A DNA stretch of 9,804 nucleotides from CAIPFQ01 sp035480615 (lineage in GTDB: Bacteria > Chlamydiota > Chlamydiia > Chlamydiales > SM23-39): the NCBI GenBank assembly GCA_035480615.1, contig DATIHO010000070.1:1-9804 (forward strand). Reading direction: 5' to 3'. This document shows positions 1-6,310 of the stretch, piece after piece; the stretch's first letter is position 1, and each line of letters starts with the position of its first letter. Under the pieces are notes generated by a model, which saw only the letters and a program-made list of their open reading frames with translations, was not told the origin of the DNA and made no database searches. Position numbers and translations under genes: made by a program.

Positions 1-15
1 CATGGGAAGGGCGTG

Positions 16-561
16 ATGAGGGTATCATTTTTTTCTTTAGTCTTAAGCGTTTTGGTATCGGGGTGTATGCCGAACTGTTCTTTAAGCACGGCCGGCGCTG
101 CGGAAGTAAATGTTGCAAATCTTGCAAGAATCCATCGAGGAATGACTCAAGTCGAAGTTTTAAAAATCATGCGCCAGCCTTATGAAGACAGTGTTTTTCG
201 CATGGATAATGATATTTATGATGTTTGGTTTTATGTTACAGCGCCGACTGCGTTGGGACAAAGCCGAATGGTCCCTTTAAATCTCACTCCTTTGACTTTC
301 AAAAATGGTGTTTTGATTGGCTGGGGTTATTCCTATTACAACTATTTAAAGAAAATGCAGATCGAAGGAGAAATAAATCATGAAAATATTTTAAATTCTT
401 CATCAAATAGCCTTTCGGCATCCAAAAATCAGAAATGTATTGAGCGTCCGAGTTCCTCCGCCGAGAATGAAAAAGTCAAAAAAGACGAAAAGATTCCTTT
501 AAATGAAGAGGATCAAGAGATGCTTCAGGAAGAACGGGCACAAGATTTCAATCAGAGTTAG
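16..561 (+). CDS. Small lipoprotein with BamE/DUF3192-like core
   Basis: 181 residues from the ATG at 16; a GTG at 13 is in frame, but the purine stretch gggaagg (4-10) is better spaced from 16. The N-terminus is a signal peptide (hydrophobic residues 3-14) ending in a lipobox V-S-G-C with Cys17 as the predicted lipidated residue, so the protein should be anchored in a membrane facing the periplasm. Residues about 38-115 resemble the small-lipoprotein fold of BamE (SmpA/OmlA) and DUF3192: an R-x-GMTQVEVLKIM helix, a Pro55 turn, then strands with D-x-W-F-Y and a closing F-K-N-G-V-L-I-G-W-G strand. The last 60 residues are Ser-, Lys- and Glu-rich and probably disordered. Its role is unknown; outer-membrane assembly is only suggested by the fold. 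The upstream neighbour is outside the window. The stop codon is the point where a palindromic element begins. Confidence 0.7.
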   Translation: MRVSFFSLVLSVLVSGCMPNCSLSTAGAAEVNVANLARIHRGMTQVEVLKIMRQPYEDSVFRMDNDIYDVWFYVTAPTALGQSRMVPLNLTPLTFKNGVLIGWGYSYYNYLKKMQIEGEINHENILNSSSNSLSASKNQKCIERPSSSAENEKVKKDEKIPLNEEDQEMLQEERAQDFNQS

Positions 562-731
562 AAGCTGTCCTAAAACCCAGGCTTCGTCGATTTTGGGGAT
601 TATTTTGGCCGATTTTTGGTTCTTTTTGCGGGGGTTGTATCACGAAGTTTGATACTACCCCCGCAAAAAGAACCAAAAATCGGCTCAAAAGAACCCCAAA
701 ATTGACAGAAGCTGAGTTTTAGGACAGCTTC
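561..731. mobile_element. 171-bp palindromic element, copy 1 (MITE-like)
   Basis: Nearly the whole element folds on itself. The ends gaagctgtcctaaaac (561-576) and its exact complement (716-731) are 16-bp perfect terminal inverted repeats. The outer arms 561-608 and 684-731 pair with a few mismatches and one-base bulges. The inner arms 609-635 and 657-683 are a perfect 27-bp stem, and the tip adds a 6-bp stem (637-642 with 650-655) around a 7-nt loop. A direct TTA lies on both sides (558-560 and 732-734), as expected of a 3-bp target duplication. It has no coding capacity, so if mobile it must be moved by an enzyme encoded elsewhere. A related copy starts at 9667. It could also end transcription of the lipoprotein gene from either strand. 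I do not recognise the family. Confidence 0.75.
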
Positions 732-774
732 TTAGAGACTCGTCTTTTTCTTCCCAAAAAATCTCTCCTCTATC

Positions 775-835
775 TAACTGCAGCATAGGTAAGCCACTCA
801 CTAGTCAAACCAGTGGCTTACCTATGCTGCAGTTA
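775..835. repeat. Perfect 24-bp inverted repeat, 13-nt loop
   Basis: Arms 775-798 and 812-835 are exact reverse complements (arm begins taactgcagcatagg). The 13-nt loop contains the small palindrome actagt. No run of T follows on the plus strand (ccaatgaag), so a standard intrinsic terminator is not supported. The sequence is unrelated to the 561-731 element. It could be another small palindromic repeat, an RNA hairpin in the leader region of the zinc-finger gene, or a protein-binding site. The function is unknown. Confidence 0.7.
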
Positions 836-896
836 CCAATGAAGCGCACTTACCAAAAAGTAAATATTTCAATTAAAAGATAAAAAAAGTTGTTAT

Positions 897-1009
897 TATA
901 ATGACAAAAATAAAGTTTTTTTGTAAAATATAATTATATTTTATAAAAACTAATTTTCTGTCCAATTTTCGACAGTACATATTAAAAATATTTTTTACAT
1001 ATCAAGGGA
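897..1009 (+). promoter_or_regulatory. AT-rich promoter region and RBS of the zinc-finger gene
   Basis: The stretch from 836 to 1016 is strikingly AT-rich and carries two exact TATAAT hexamers (897-902 and 929-934). Neither has a good -35 hexamer at normal spacing; a TCGACA at 969-974 resembles a -35 but lacks a good -10. So a promoter is likely, but its exact position is unclear. The ribosome binding site is clearer: aaggga at 1004-1009, seven bases before the ATG at 1017. The extreme AT content is also typical of DNA bound by silencing nucleoid proteins, though nothing here shows that. Confidence 0.35.
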
Positions 1010-1016
1010 TTTATAT

Positions 1017-2054
1017 ATGTCATCAATAGGTAAATTTAACACGTCTTGTTACCACTCTAATAAGAAGTTCTGCTCGCGCCAGGAATTCGCCTCTTCAGCA
1101 CATTCAGAAGCAGAGGTCTCCTTGGCAATGCATTTGAACCCCCCATCTCCCTTTAACCCCCCATCTCCCTTTAACCCCCCATCTCCCTTAAATTTTTTTA
1201 ATTCTGCATCTCTCTTTAAGATAATGAGAAAATGCAGCGAGTGCGGTACAACAACAGCAAAAGAATGGCGCACAAATCTGGAGGACGCCACTATGCTCTG
1301 CCGCAGCTGTTATAGGAAGGTTCCGAGACTGGGAAAATCCCCATGCGCTCATTGCAAGAAAACAAGATCAAAAGAATGGGACATAAATCCGGAGGACGCT
1401 ACTACTATGCTCTGCCGCAGCTGTTATAAGAAGGCCCCGAAACTGGGAAAATTCCCATGCGCTGAATGCGGTATAACAACAGCAAGATTGTGGCGCAAAA
1501 ATCCGAAGGGCGATGCTACTATGCTCTGCGTGAAATGTTATTACCACGTCCCGAAACTGGGAATATCCCTTGAAACTCCCTTTAACCCTTCATCTCTCTC
1601 TGGGATGCAAGAAGATGGTGTCGCTTCGTCATCACTTTTGGAGCTTCCACTTTCCTCTGAGATGCAAGAAGATGGTGTCGCTTCGTCATCGCTTTTGGAT
1701 CGTTTACAAACCCCGCAAATGGGCAAGTGCGCTGGCTGTGGTACAAAAAAAGCAAAAGAATGGCGAAAAAATCCGAAGGGCGATGCTACTATGCTCTGCG
1801 TGAAATGTTATTACCACGTCCCGAAACTGGGAAAATCCTCATGCGCTGTCTGTGGTATAAAAAAATCAAAAGTGTGGCGCAAAAATCCGAAGGGCGATGC
1901 TACTATGCTCTGCGTGAAATGTTATTACCACGTCCCGAAACTGGGAAAATCCCCATGCGCTGGCTGTGGTACAAAAGAAGCAAAAGAATGGCGAAGAAAT
2001 CCGAAGGACAAGACTGCTATGCTTTGCAGCAGCTGTTTTAAGAGCGGGAAATAA
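1017..2054 (+). CDS. Six-finger GATA-type zinc-finger-like protein
   Basis: 345 residues, with a good RBS (aaggga, 1004-1009) fixing the ATG. Residues 1-70 are Ser/Asn-rich with three NPPSPF-type repeats at 41-58. Six fingers follow, each CX2C-X18/19-CX2C: Cys 73/76/95/98, 110/113/133/136, 148/151/171/174, 238/241/261/264, 276/279/299/302 and 314/317/337/340. All 24 cysteines are present. Within a finger, CGT/CGI after the first pair, a conserved Trp followed mostly by R-K-N-P-K-G-D, and M-L-C-x-x-C match the pattern of eukaryotic GATA fingers (WRR-x-P-x-G then LCNAC), although the N-A before the last Cys and the G after it are replaced. Fingers repeat every 38 residues, linked by V/A-P-K/R-L-G-K. 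A Ser-rich spacer (183-237) splits them 3+3. There is no membrane segment or export signal peptide. Zn and nucleic-acid binding are inferred from the family; a secreted effector acting on a host amoeba is possible but unproven. The alternative is an intracellular treble-clef zinc protein of other function. Confidence 0.75.
   Translation: MSSIGKFNTSCYHSNKKFCSRQEFASSAHSEAEVSLAMHLNPPSPFNPPSPFNPPSPLNFFNSASLFKIMRKCSECGTTTAKEWRTNLEDATMLCRSCYRKVPRLGKSPCAHCKKTRSKEWDINPEDATTMLCRSCYKKAPKLGKFPCAECGITTARLWRKNPKGDATMLCVKCYYHVPKLGISLETPFNPSSLSGMQEDGVASSSLLELPLSSEMQEDGVASSSLLDRLQTPQMGKCAGCGTKKAKEWRKNPKGDATMLCVKCYYHVPKLGKSSCAVCGIKKSKVWRKNPKGDATMLCVKCYYHVPKLGKSPCAGCGTKEAKEWRRNPKDKTAMLCSSCFKSGK
1137..1190 (+). 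repeat. Three tandem 18-bp units encoding NPPSPF/L
   Basis: Units 1137-1154, 1155-1172 and 1173-1190 read aaccccccatctcccttt, with a single change in the last base of the third unit. They encode Asn-Pro-Pro-Ser-Pro-Phe/Leu (residues 41-58), a proline-rich, probably extended linker just before the first finger. A degenerate relative (PFNPSSL, around 1578-1598) sits at the start of the mid-protein spacer. This suggests that the duplication making the second finger block also copied part of this linker. Confidence 0.9.
1233..2036 (+). repeat. Coding repeat array of six zinc-finger units, mostly 114-bp period
   Basis: Measured from first Cys to first Cys, fingers are 37, 38, 90, 38 and 38 codons apart, so the basic unit is 114 bp. 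A 63-bp block is identical at 1501-1563, 1771-1833 and 1885-1947 (fingers 3, 4 and 5), covering the middle and second half of the finger and the linker after it. Fingers 1, 2 and 6 are more diverged. Identity including synonymous positions means recent duplication or gene conversion rather than selection on protein alone. Confidence 0.9.
1604..1699 (+). repeat. Direct repeat in the spacer (MQEDGVASSSLL twice)
   Basis: The 39-bp segments 1604-1642 and 1661-1699 differ at one base (a at 1634, g at 1691) and are 57 bp apart start to start. They encode two copies of MQEDGVASSSLL (residues 197-208 and 216-227) in the acidic, Ser-rich spacer between fingers 3 and 4. The spacer contrasts with the basic fingers and is probably flexible. 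Confidence 0.9.
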
Positions 2055-2181
2055 ACCCATCTTTTCAAGAGAAAATTTAGCGTTTTATCTCCCAGCCTCT
2101 TTGCCGGAATCATTAACCATGATGCCATGAAAAATTTTTCCTATGTACCACTTTTAATCACACCCCGAATTTCTTATTGGC

Positions 2182-2210
2182 TTGATTAATATATTCTAAT
2201 TCATTAAAAT
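2182..2210 (+). promoter_or_regulatory. Predicted promoter of the ABC transporter operon
   Basis: TTGATT (2182-2187), a 17-bp spacer and TAAAAT (2205-2210) fit a sigma-70 type promoter (4/6 and 5/6 matches). Transcription would start near 2217, about 20 bases before the first codon at 2237. No clear terminator is visible between the zinc-finger gene stop (2054) and this site, so some read-through from upstream is possible. Confidence 0.45.
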
Positions 2211-2236
2211 TTTAGAGAAAAAATGTAAGGTTTGAT

Positions 2237-2911
2237 TTGAAACGAGAATGTCAATTTTTATATAAAATTCAAAATCTTCAATTTTCATATACATTAGGAA
2301 AGCAAAAAATTTTAGCGATCCGATCTTTAAATCTGGAAATCCCAAGTTCTTCTTTGATCACAATATCAGGTCCATCCGGTTCAGGAAAGTCGACTTTGTT
2401 GAATCTTTTGGGACTCATTGAACCCGTTCAGCAAGGCAAACTGTTTTTTCAAGATGAAAATGTAGGAGAGATGAGTGAAAAAAGAAAAAATGCGATTCGC
2501 AAATTTGAGATCGGTTTCATTTTTCAACAGTTTCATTTAATGCCTATTCTTTCAGCTGAGGAAAATGTCCGTTATTTTCTATCTCATCAAAAAATTTCAA
2601 AAAAAGAAATGTATAACCGGACTGAAGAAGCGCTTCAGATGGTTGGGCTTTGGGAGCATCGAAAAAAAAGGCCATCGGAGCTAAGTGGCGGGCAAAAACA
2701 GAGAGTGGCTATTGCAAGAGCGATTGCTAAAAAACCCCTTGTGATCATTGGTGATGAGCCGACCGCCAGCTTGGATCAGAAAACAGGGAGGGAGATTATG
2801 GAGATTTTAAAGAAAATGGGACCTGTGATTTTAACAACGCATGATCCTATGATTCAATCTTTTGGAAATTTTCATTACCATCTTGTCGATGGAGAGGTAG
2901 ACCCAAAGTAA
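2237..2911 (+). CDS. lolD: ABC transporter ATP-binding protein, LolD/MacB type
   Basis: 224 residues, the usual size of LolD/FtsE-type ATPases. Motifs: Walker A GPSGSGKST (45-53), Q-loop FIFQQF (94-99), signature LSGGQKQRVAIARA (149-162), Walker B VIIGDE (169-174), D-loop SLD (178-180) and H-loop TTHD (His202). All catalytic residues are intact. The start is TTG at 2237: aagg (2227-2230) lies six bases upstream, there is no earlier in-frame ATG, and Walker A falls at the expected distance from the N-terminus. The next gene, one base after the stop, encodes its FtsX-like permease, so the two form a dimeric ATPase plus permease transporter at the inner membrane. In the Lol system this pair frees lipoproteins for transfer to the outer membrane; related MacB-type pairs move other substrates, so the symbol is tentative. 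Confidence 0.85.
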   Translation: MKRECQFLYKIQNLQFSYTLGKQKILAIRSLNLEIPSSSLITISGPSGSGKSTLLNLLGLIEPVQQGKLFFQDENVGEMSEKRKNAIRKFEIGFIFQQFHLMPILSAEENVRYFLSHQKISKKEMYNRTEEALQMVGLWEHRKKRPSELSGGQKQRVAIARAIAKKPLVIIGDEPTASLDQKTGREIMEILKKMGPVILTTHDPMIQSFGNFHYHLVDGEVDPK

Positions 2912-2912
2912 T

Positions 2913-4118
2913 ATGTGGCTTTATGTAGCTTACCGAAATCTTTTTCGCAATGTACGCCGTACGGTCGCGATTCTTTTAACTGTAGGCATGGGTGCGGGAG
3001 CTCTCTTTTCTTTTGCAGGTTTTATTGAAGGGATTTTAAATGAATATCGGGAAAGCGTTATCCATTCACATTACGGGTATGGACAGATTCATACAAAAGG
3101 GTATCGCGACACGGTGTTTGAAGATCCGACAAAACACTGGATTCAGGATTGGGGCTATTTGTCCCTCTTTCTCATGAATCAAAAAGAGGTGAAAGAGGCC
3201 TTTCCCAGAATTACATTTTCGGCCCTTTTAAATAAAGGAAACGTGACGCTGAGCGGCCATGGTGAAGGAATTGTAGGGGAGAAAGAGGCTGAATTTTTCA
3301 CGAGCCTCAATATTGAAGAAGGGGAGCCTTTAAGAAATCAGTCTGGAGGGATCCTGCTTGGCAAAGGGCTTGCAGACGCCCTCAAAGTTCATCCGGGAGA
3401 TAGCCTTACTGTGATGGCAACATCGGCTAAAGCCAAATTAAATCATCAAAAGTTCATCGTCACCGGAATTTTTCATACCGGTAATGCCCAGTTTGATAAA
3501 AGCATGTTTCGAATCCAATTGAAAGATGCGCAAAATTTACTCAACACATCACATATCGAGACGGTGTCGCTTGCCCTGCATCGTTTATCTGACTGGGACG
3601 AAGCAGCCACTGCAATTCAAAAACGATTTCCGCATTTGGAAGCTACCGCTTTCGATGAACTTGATAAGATCTATTATAAACATTCGATTGATTGGTTGAA
3701 TGCCCAGTTTGGCATTGTCTTAATCATCATTCTCGGGATCGTTCTTCTTGGGATATTCAATACCGTTTCAGCGGCGATTTTGGAACGAAAACAGGAGATC
3801 GGGAATCTCCGGGCGAATGGGGAATCGGCGGCTCGGGTGATGCGCCTTATTGCAGCGGAAGGGGCGCTTCTCTCATTTTTTGGAAGCGTATTCGGGATCG
3901 CGCTCACATATATTTTTCTTACAGCTTTCATTCATCACGGCTTGATGATGCCTCCAGGGCCTGGACAAACACGCCAATTTTTGGTGACATTTGCATTCAC
4001 ATGGCCAATCATTTGGAAGACAATAGCTTACAGTGCGCTAGCCGCTATAGTCGCATCGCTGCTGGCCGGTATTAAAGTCGTTCGAATGCCTATTGCAAAG
4101 GCCTTAAACAGTCTTTAA
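2913..4118 (+). CDS. FtsX-like ABC permease (LolC/LolE or MacB family)
   Basis: 401 residues with the typical MacB/LolE topology: transmembrane helix at 17-41, a large periplasmic domain (about 45-260), then helices at about 265-290, 312-340 and 367-388. The cytoplasmic loop ERKQEIGNLRANGES (291-305) followed by A-x-R-V-M-R-L-I-x-A-E-G is the FtsX-family coupling motif that contacts the ATPase, and the C-terminus ends in the usual R-M-P-I-A-K-A-L. It starts one base after the ATPase stop; a purine run ggagagg (2891-2897) is 15 bases upstream, and translation is probably coupled. Only one permease is present, so it would act as a homodimer unless a partner lies elsewhere. Lipoprotein sorting is a good guess but not distinguishable from other FtsX-permease exporters by sequence alone. 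Its stop is one base from that of the convergent channel gene. Confidence 0.85.
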   Translation: MWLYVAYRNLFRNVRRTVAILLTVGMGAGALFSFAGFIEGILNEYRESVIHSHYGYGQIHTKGYRDTVFEDPTKHWIQDWGYLSLFLMNQKEVKEAFPRITFSALLNKGNVTLSGHGEGIVGEKEAEFFTSLNIEEGEPLRNQSGGILLGKGLADALKVHPGDSLTVMATSAKAKLNHQKFIVTGIFHTGNAQFDKSMFRIQLKDAQNLLNTSHIETVSLALHRLSDWDEAATAIQKRFPHLEATAFDELDKIYYKHSIDWLNAQFGIVLIIILGIVLLGIFNTVSAAILERKQEIGNLRANGESAARVMRLIAAEGALLSFFGSVFGIALTYIFLTAFIHHGLMMPPGPGQTRQFLVTFAFTWPIIWKTIAYSALAAIVASLLAGIKVVRMPIAKALNSL

Positions 4119-4119
4119 A

Positions 4120-5187
4120 TTACTCCTTTTTTGAAAGAAGGATTTCGCGCATTGGATATCCGATAGCGGTTCCAAAGCGGGCCAAAAGATCGCAAATCTG
4201 AATGAGGATTTTCTGTTTGATCTCAACGTATTCCCCAAAGTCTGTTGTTTTCGTGTAAGCGCGTATTTCCAGATTGATAGACGATTCTCCATACCCCAGA
4301 ATGAATATTCGGACAGGTTGTCTCGCGTCGATATCGGGATGTGCTGCAAGAAAATCTCGAATTTTTTGAATCAACTCTTCAAGTTTCGAATAATCTGTGT
4401 ATCGAATGGGGAGGATTTCATTGATATAACGATTTGTGATTCGAGATATATTGATTACGAATTCTGTAGTAAAAAACGCGTTGGGGATATAATACGGTTT
4501 CATCGCCACATCGCGCAGAGTGGTAAAATACCAGCCAATTTTTTCTATCGTTCCCGAAAGATTCTTTTGAGGCAGCTCGATGCATTCATTGACTAGAAAA
4601 GGACGGGCAAGATAGATCGTCAATCCTCCATAGAAATTCGCAATCATGTCTTTGCTGGCAAATCCAAGAGCCGCAGCGCCAATTCCTCCAAATGTAATAA
4701 ATGGGGTGATGTTTAATCCAAAATTTTGAAGCAAAATGAGGATGGCGATAAACAGGACGGAAATTGTGTAAATTTTGCTGATGATCTCTAACGATGCGGG
4801 ATCCAGCGTCTTTTTTCCTGCTATGCGGCGGGATGCGACGACTTTTTCAAAAAGAGTTTTCCAACGGAAAAAAAACCAGGTGGCGCAAATAACAATTCCG
4901 GCATTGCGAAGAGGGACGGGATCGATGATGACCGCAGTCCATTCAAATTGCCTGGCAACCAAATCAATTACAAAGGAGACAAAAAGAATCCATAAAAGAG
5001 TCTTGAAGGGAGCCAAAATCGCTGCATCGAAATGATAGCGCCAATCGCTTTGATGCATAGAGTATTGATGTTTAAAGCGATGGACAAGGCGGCGAAGAAA
5101 AAAATTCGCGACTACAATAACGATAAGGAAGACTCCAATTTCGATCAACCAGGCAAAATTTTTCCAAATCATTTCTAATATCCGCAT
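4120..5187 (-). CDS. MscS-family mechanosensitive ion channel
   Basis: 355 residues. Hydrophobic segments lie at about 13-31, 60-78, 95-110 and 137-155, followed by the pore-lining helix F-G-G-I-G-A-A-A-L-G-F-A-S-K-D (166-180) and then M-I-A-N-F-Y-G-G (181-188). The Gly/Ala packing pattern is diagnostic of MscS. The soluble beta domain follows (R-P-F near 195, then G-T-I-E-K-I-G-W at 212-219, T-T-L-R-D, and P-N-A-F-F), then an alpha/beta C-terminal domain to 355. The role is release of solutes on hypo-osmotic shock through the inner membrane. It has more N-terminal helices than E. coli MscS (286 residues), like many MscS relatives. It is transcribed toward the ABC permease, the two stops being one base apart with no room for a separate terminator, and its promoter region is shared with the guaC-like operon. 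No clear ribosome binding site precedes the ATG. Confidence 0.9.
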   Translation of the reverse strand: MRILEMIWKNFAWLIEIGVFLIVIVVANFFLRRLVHRFKHQYSMHQSDWRYHFDAAILAPFKTLLWILFVSFVIDLVARQFEWTAVIIDPVPLRNAGIVICATWFFFRWKTLFEKVVASRRIAGKKTLDPASLEIISKIYTISVLFIAILILLQNFGLNITPFITFGGIGAAALGFASKDMIANFYGGLTIYLARPFLVNECIELPQKNLSGTIEKIGWYFTTLRDVAMKPYYIPNAFFTTEFVINISRITNRYINEILPIRYTDYSKLEELIQKIRDFLAAHPDIDARQPVRIFILGYGESSINLEIRAYTKTTDFGEYVEIKQKILIQICDLLARFGTAIGYPMREILLSKKE

Positions 5188-5195
5188 AAGACAAG

Positions 5196-5224
5196 AGTAT
5201 ACATGCTAATATTTGCTTGGTAAA
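5196..5224 (-). promoter_or_regulatory. Predicted promoter of the MscS-family gene
   Basis: On the minus strand, TTTACC (5224-5219) is 17 bp from TATACT (5201-5196). Both hexamers are plausible sigma-70 sites (4/6 and 5/6). Transcription would start near 5189, only a few bases before the ATG at 5187, giving a nearly leaderless mRNA. This agrees with the absence of a Shine-Dalgarno sequence there. Confidence 0.35.
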
Positions 5225-5247
5225 ACAGCAATCACAAAGTTCGATCC

Positions 5248-5276
5248 TTGTAAAGGAACGACAAGCAAGCTATAAT
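5248..5276 (+). promoter_or_regulatory. Predicted promoter of the purine-salvage operon
   Basis: TTGTAA (5248-5253), a 17-bp spacer and a perfect TATAAT (5271-5276) lie upstream of a strong ribosome binding site aaggag (5287-5292) and the ATG at 5298. The predicted transcript starts near 5283, so the leader is about 15 bases and leaves no room for a riboswitch. This promoter is what rules out the in-frame upstream start at 5217. Confidence 0.6.
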
Positions 5277-5297
5277 GTGTCCTCTCAAGGAGTTTTT

Positions 5298-6305
5298 ATG
5301 CGCCATGCCCTTACTTATGATGACGTTGCTTTAGTTCCCCAGTTCAATAATATTCCATCCCGGACGGAACCTTCTCTCGACAGCTGGCTTACGAAAAAAT
5401 TGAAAATCGGCATTCCAATTCTGGCAGCCAATATGGATTCGGTGATCAGCGTTGAGCTGGCCGATATCCTCATTGCGGCGGGATCGATTCCTATTTTTCA
5501 CCGTTTTGCAAGCATGGAAAATCAAGAGAAATGGGTAAAAAAATATAGAGACAAAACATTTGTCTCTTGCGGAATTCAAAAAGTTGATGAAACGCGAAAA
5601 TTGCTTGATTTGGGAGCTCTCGGCGTGTGTATTGATGTGGCGCATGGTCATTCGGATAGGATGTTTCGCCATATCGAAGAATTGAAAAAAAATTACCCCG
5701 ATCGAGAAATTATCGCCGGAAATGTTTGTACTGCAATGGCTTATCATGATTTAGTCAATGCCGGAGCCGATGCGGTCAAAGTGGGGGTAGGACCAGGTGC
5801 TGCCTGCACTACGCGAATGGTTACCGGATTTGGAGTGCCTCAATTTACAGCGGTTCAGGATTGCGCCCGCATTGCCGAAAAATTACGAGTGCCTTTGATT
5901 GCGGATGGAGGAATTCGGACAAGCCGCGATGTCGTCTTGGCATTGGCTGCTGGAGCGAGTACTGTAATGGTCGGCAAATTATTCGCATTGACACAAGAAT
6001 CAGCGGCTCCGAAGAGAAAAGGGGAGAATGCCCATTTTGAAGCGAAATTTCGCGGACAGGCCTCGGTTGATTTTCAAAATGAATTTTACGGAGGATTGAA
6101 AGCGAAGACTGTGGCTGAGGGGATCGATTTTTGGGCGTCTGTATCTGGCACAGCGGATGAGTTGATCAATAACTTATTAGGAGGAATCCGCAGCGGCATG
6201 ACGTATGGGGGCGCTCGCAATATCAAAGAATTGCAACGAAAAGCGGAATTTGTGCAAGTCAGCGTTTCCTATATTCATGAAAGTCGGCCTCGACCTGAGA
6301 TGTAG
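5298..6305 (+). CDS. guaC: GMP reductase-like (IMPDH/GMPR family)
   Basis: 335 residues from the ATG at 5298, chosen because aaggag (5287-5292) is well spaced and the family N-terminus (L-T-Y-D-D-V-x-L-V-P) starts right there; an open frame extends upstream to 5217 but crosses the promoter. It is a TIM-barrel enzyme with A-N-M-D-S-V at 44-49, the catalytic loop GVGPGAACTTR with Cys170 and Thr172 (163-173), phosphate-binding A-D-G-G (202-205) and Glu274 in a V-A-E-G context. There are no CBS domains, the length fits GuaC, and the C-terminus (L-L-G-G-I-R-S-G-M-T-Y-x-G) is family-typical. The expected reaction is NADPH-dependent reductive deamination of GMP to IMP in the cytoplasm, feeding adenine nucleotides from guanine. 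A CBS-less IMP dehydrogenase acting in the opposite direction is the alternative. It is the first gene of a four-gene operon. Confidence 0.8.
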   Translation: MRHALTYDDVALVPQFNNIPSRTEPSLDSWLTKKLKIGIPILAANMDSVISVELADILIAAGSIPIFHRFASMENQEKWVKKYRDKTFVSCGIQKVDETRKLLDLGALGVCIDVAHGHSDRMFRHIEELKKNYPDREIIAGNVCTAMAYHDLVNAGADAVKVGVGPGAACTTRMVTGFGVPQFTAVQDCARIAEKLRVPLIADGGIRTSRDVVLALAAGASTVMVGKLFALTQESAAPKRKGENAHFEAKFRGQASVDFQNEFYGGLKAKTVAEGIDFWASVSGTADELINNLLGGIRSGMTYGGARNIKELQRKAEFVQVSVSYIHESRPRPEM

Positions 6306-6310
6306 TTCCT

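Noticed and set aside
775..835. Intrinsic terminator at the 24-bp hairpin
   Set aside because: No T-run follows on the plus strand, so termination is not supported; recorded as an inverted repeat only.
1137..1190. CRISPR-like array
   Set aside because: Units are contiguous 18-bp coding repeats without spacers, in frame inside an open reading frame.
1049..1291. Minus-strand frame with repeated GLKGDGG units
   Set aside because: It is the antisense of the NPPSPF repeats; open only because of the repeat composition, with no promoter or ribosome site.
1727..2041. Plus-strand shifted frame of 104 residues inside the zinc-finger gene, itself repetitive
   Set aside because: It is the other-frame reading of the duplicated finger DNA; its repeats follow automatically from the 114-bp units (114 is divisible by three), and it has no own start signals.
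3692..4075. Second plus-strand frame of 127 residues inside the ABC permease
   Set aside because: Composition is unlike a real protein and it overlaps fully the conserved FtsX-domain coding sequence; a shadow frame.
4124..4142. Bidirectional terminator between the convergent genes
   Set aside because: Only a 7-bp AT-rich stem with one G-T pair, lying inside the 3' coding end of the channel gene; too weak to call.
5217..5297. Longer N-terminus of the GMP reductase-like protein from 5217
   Set aside because: It would cross the TTGTAA/TATAAT promoter (5248-5276); the ribosome site aaggag and the family N-terminus both point to 5298.
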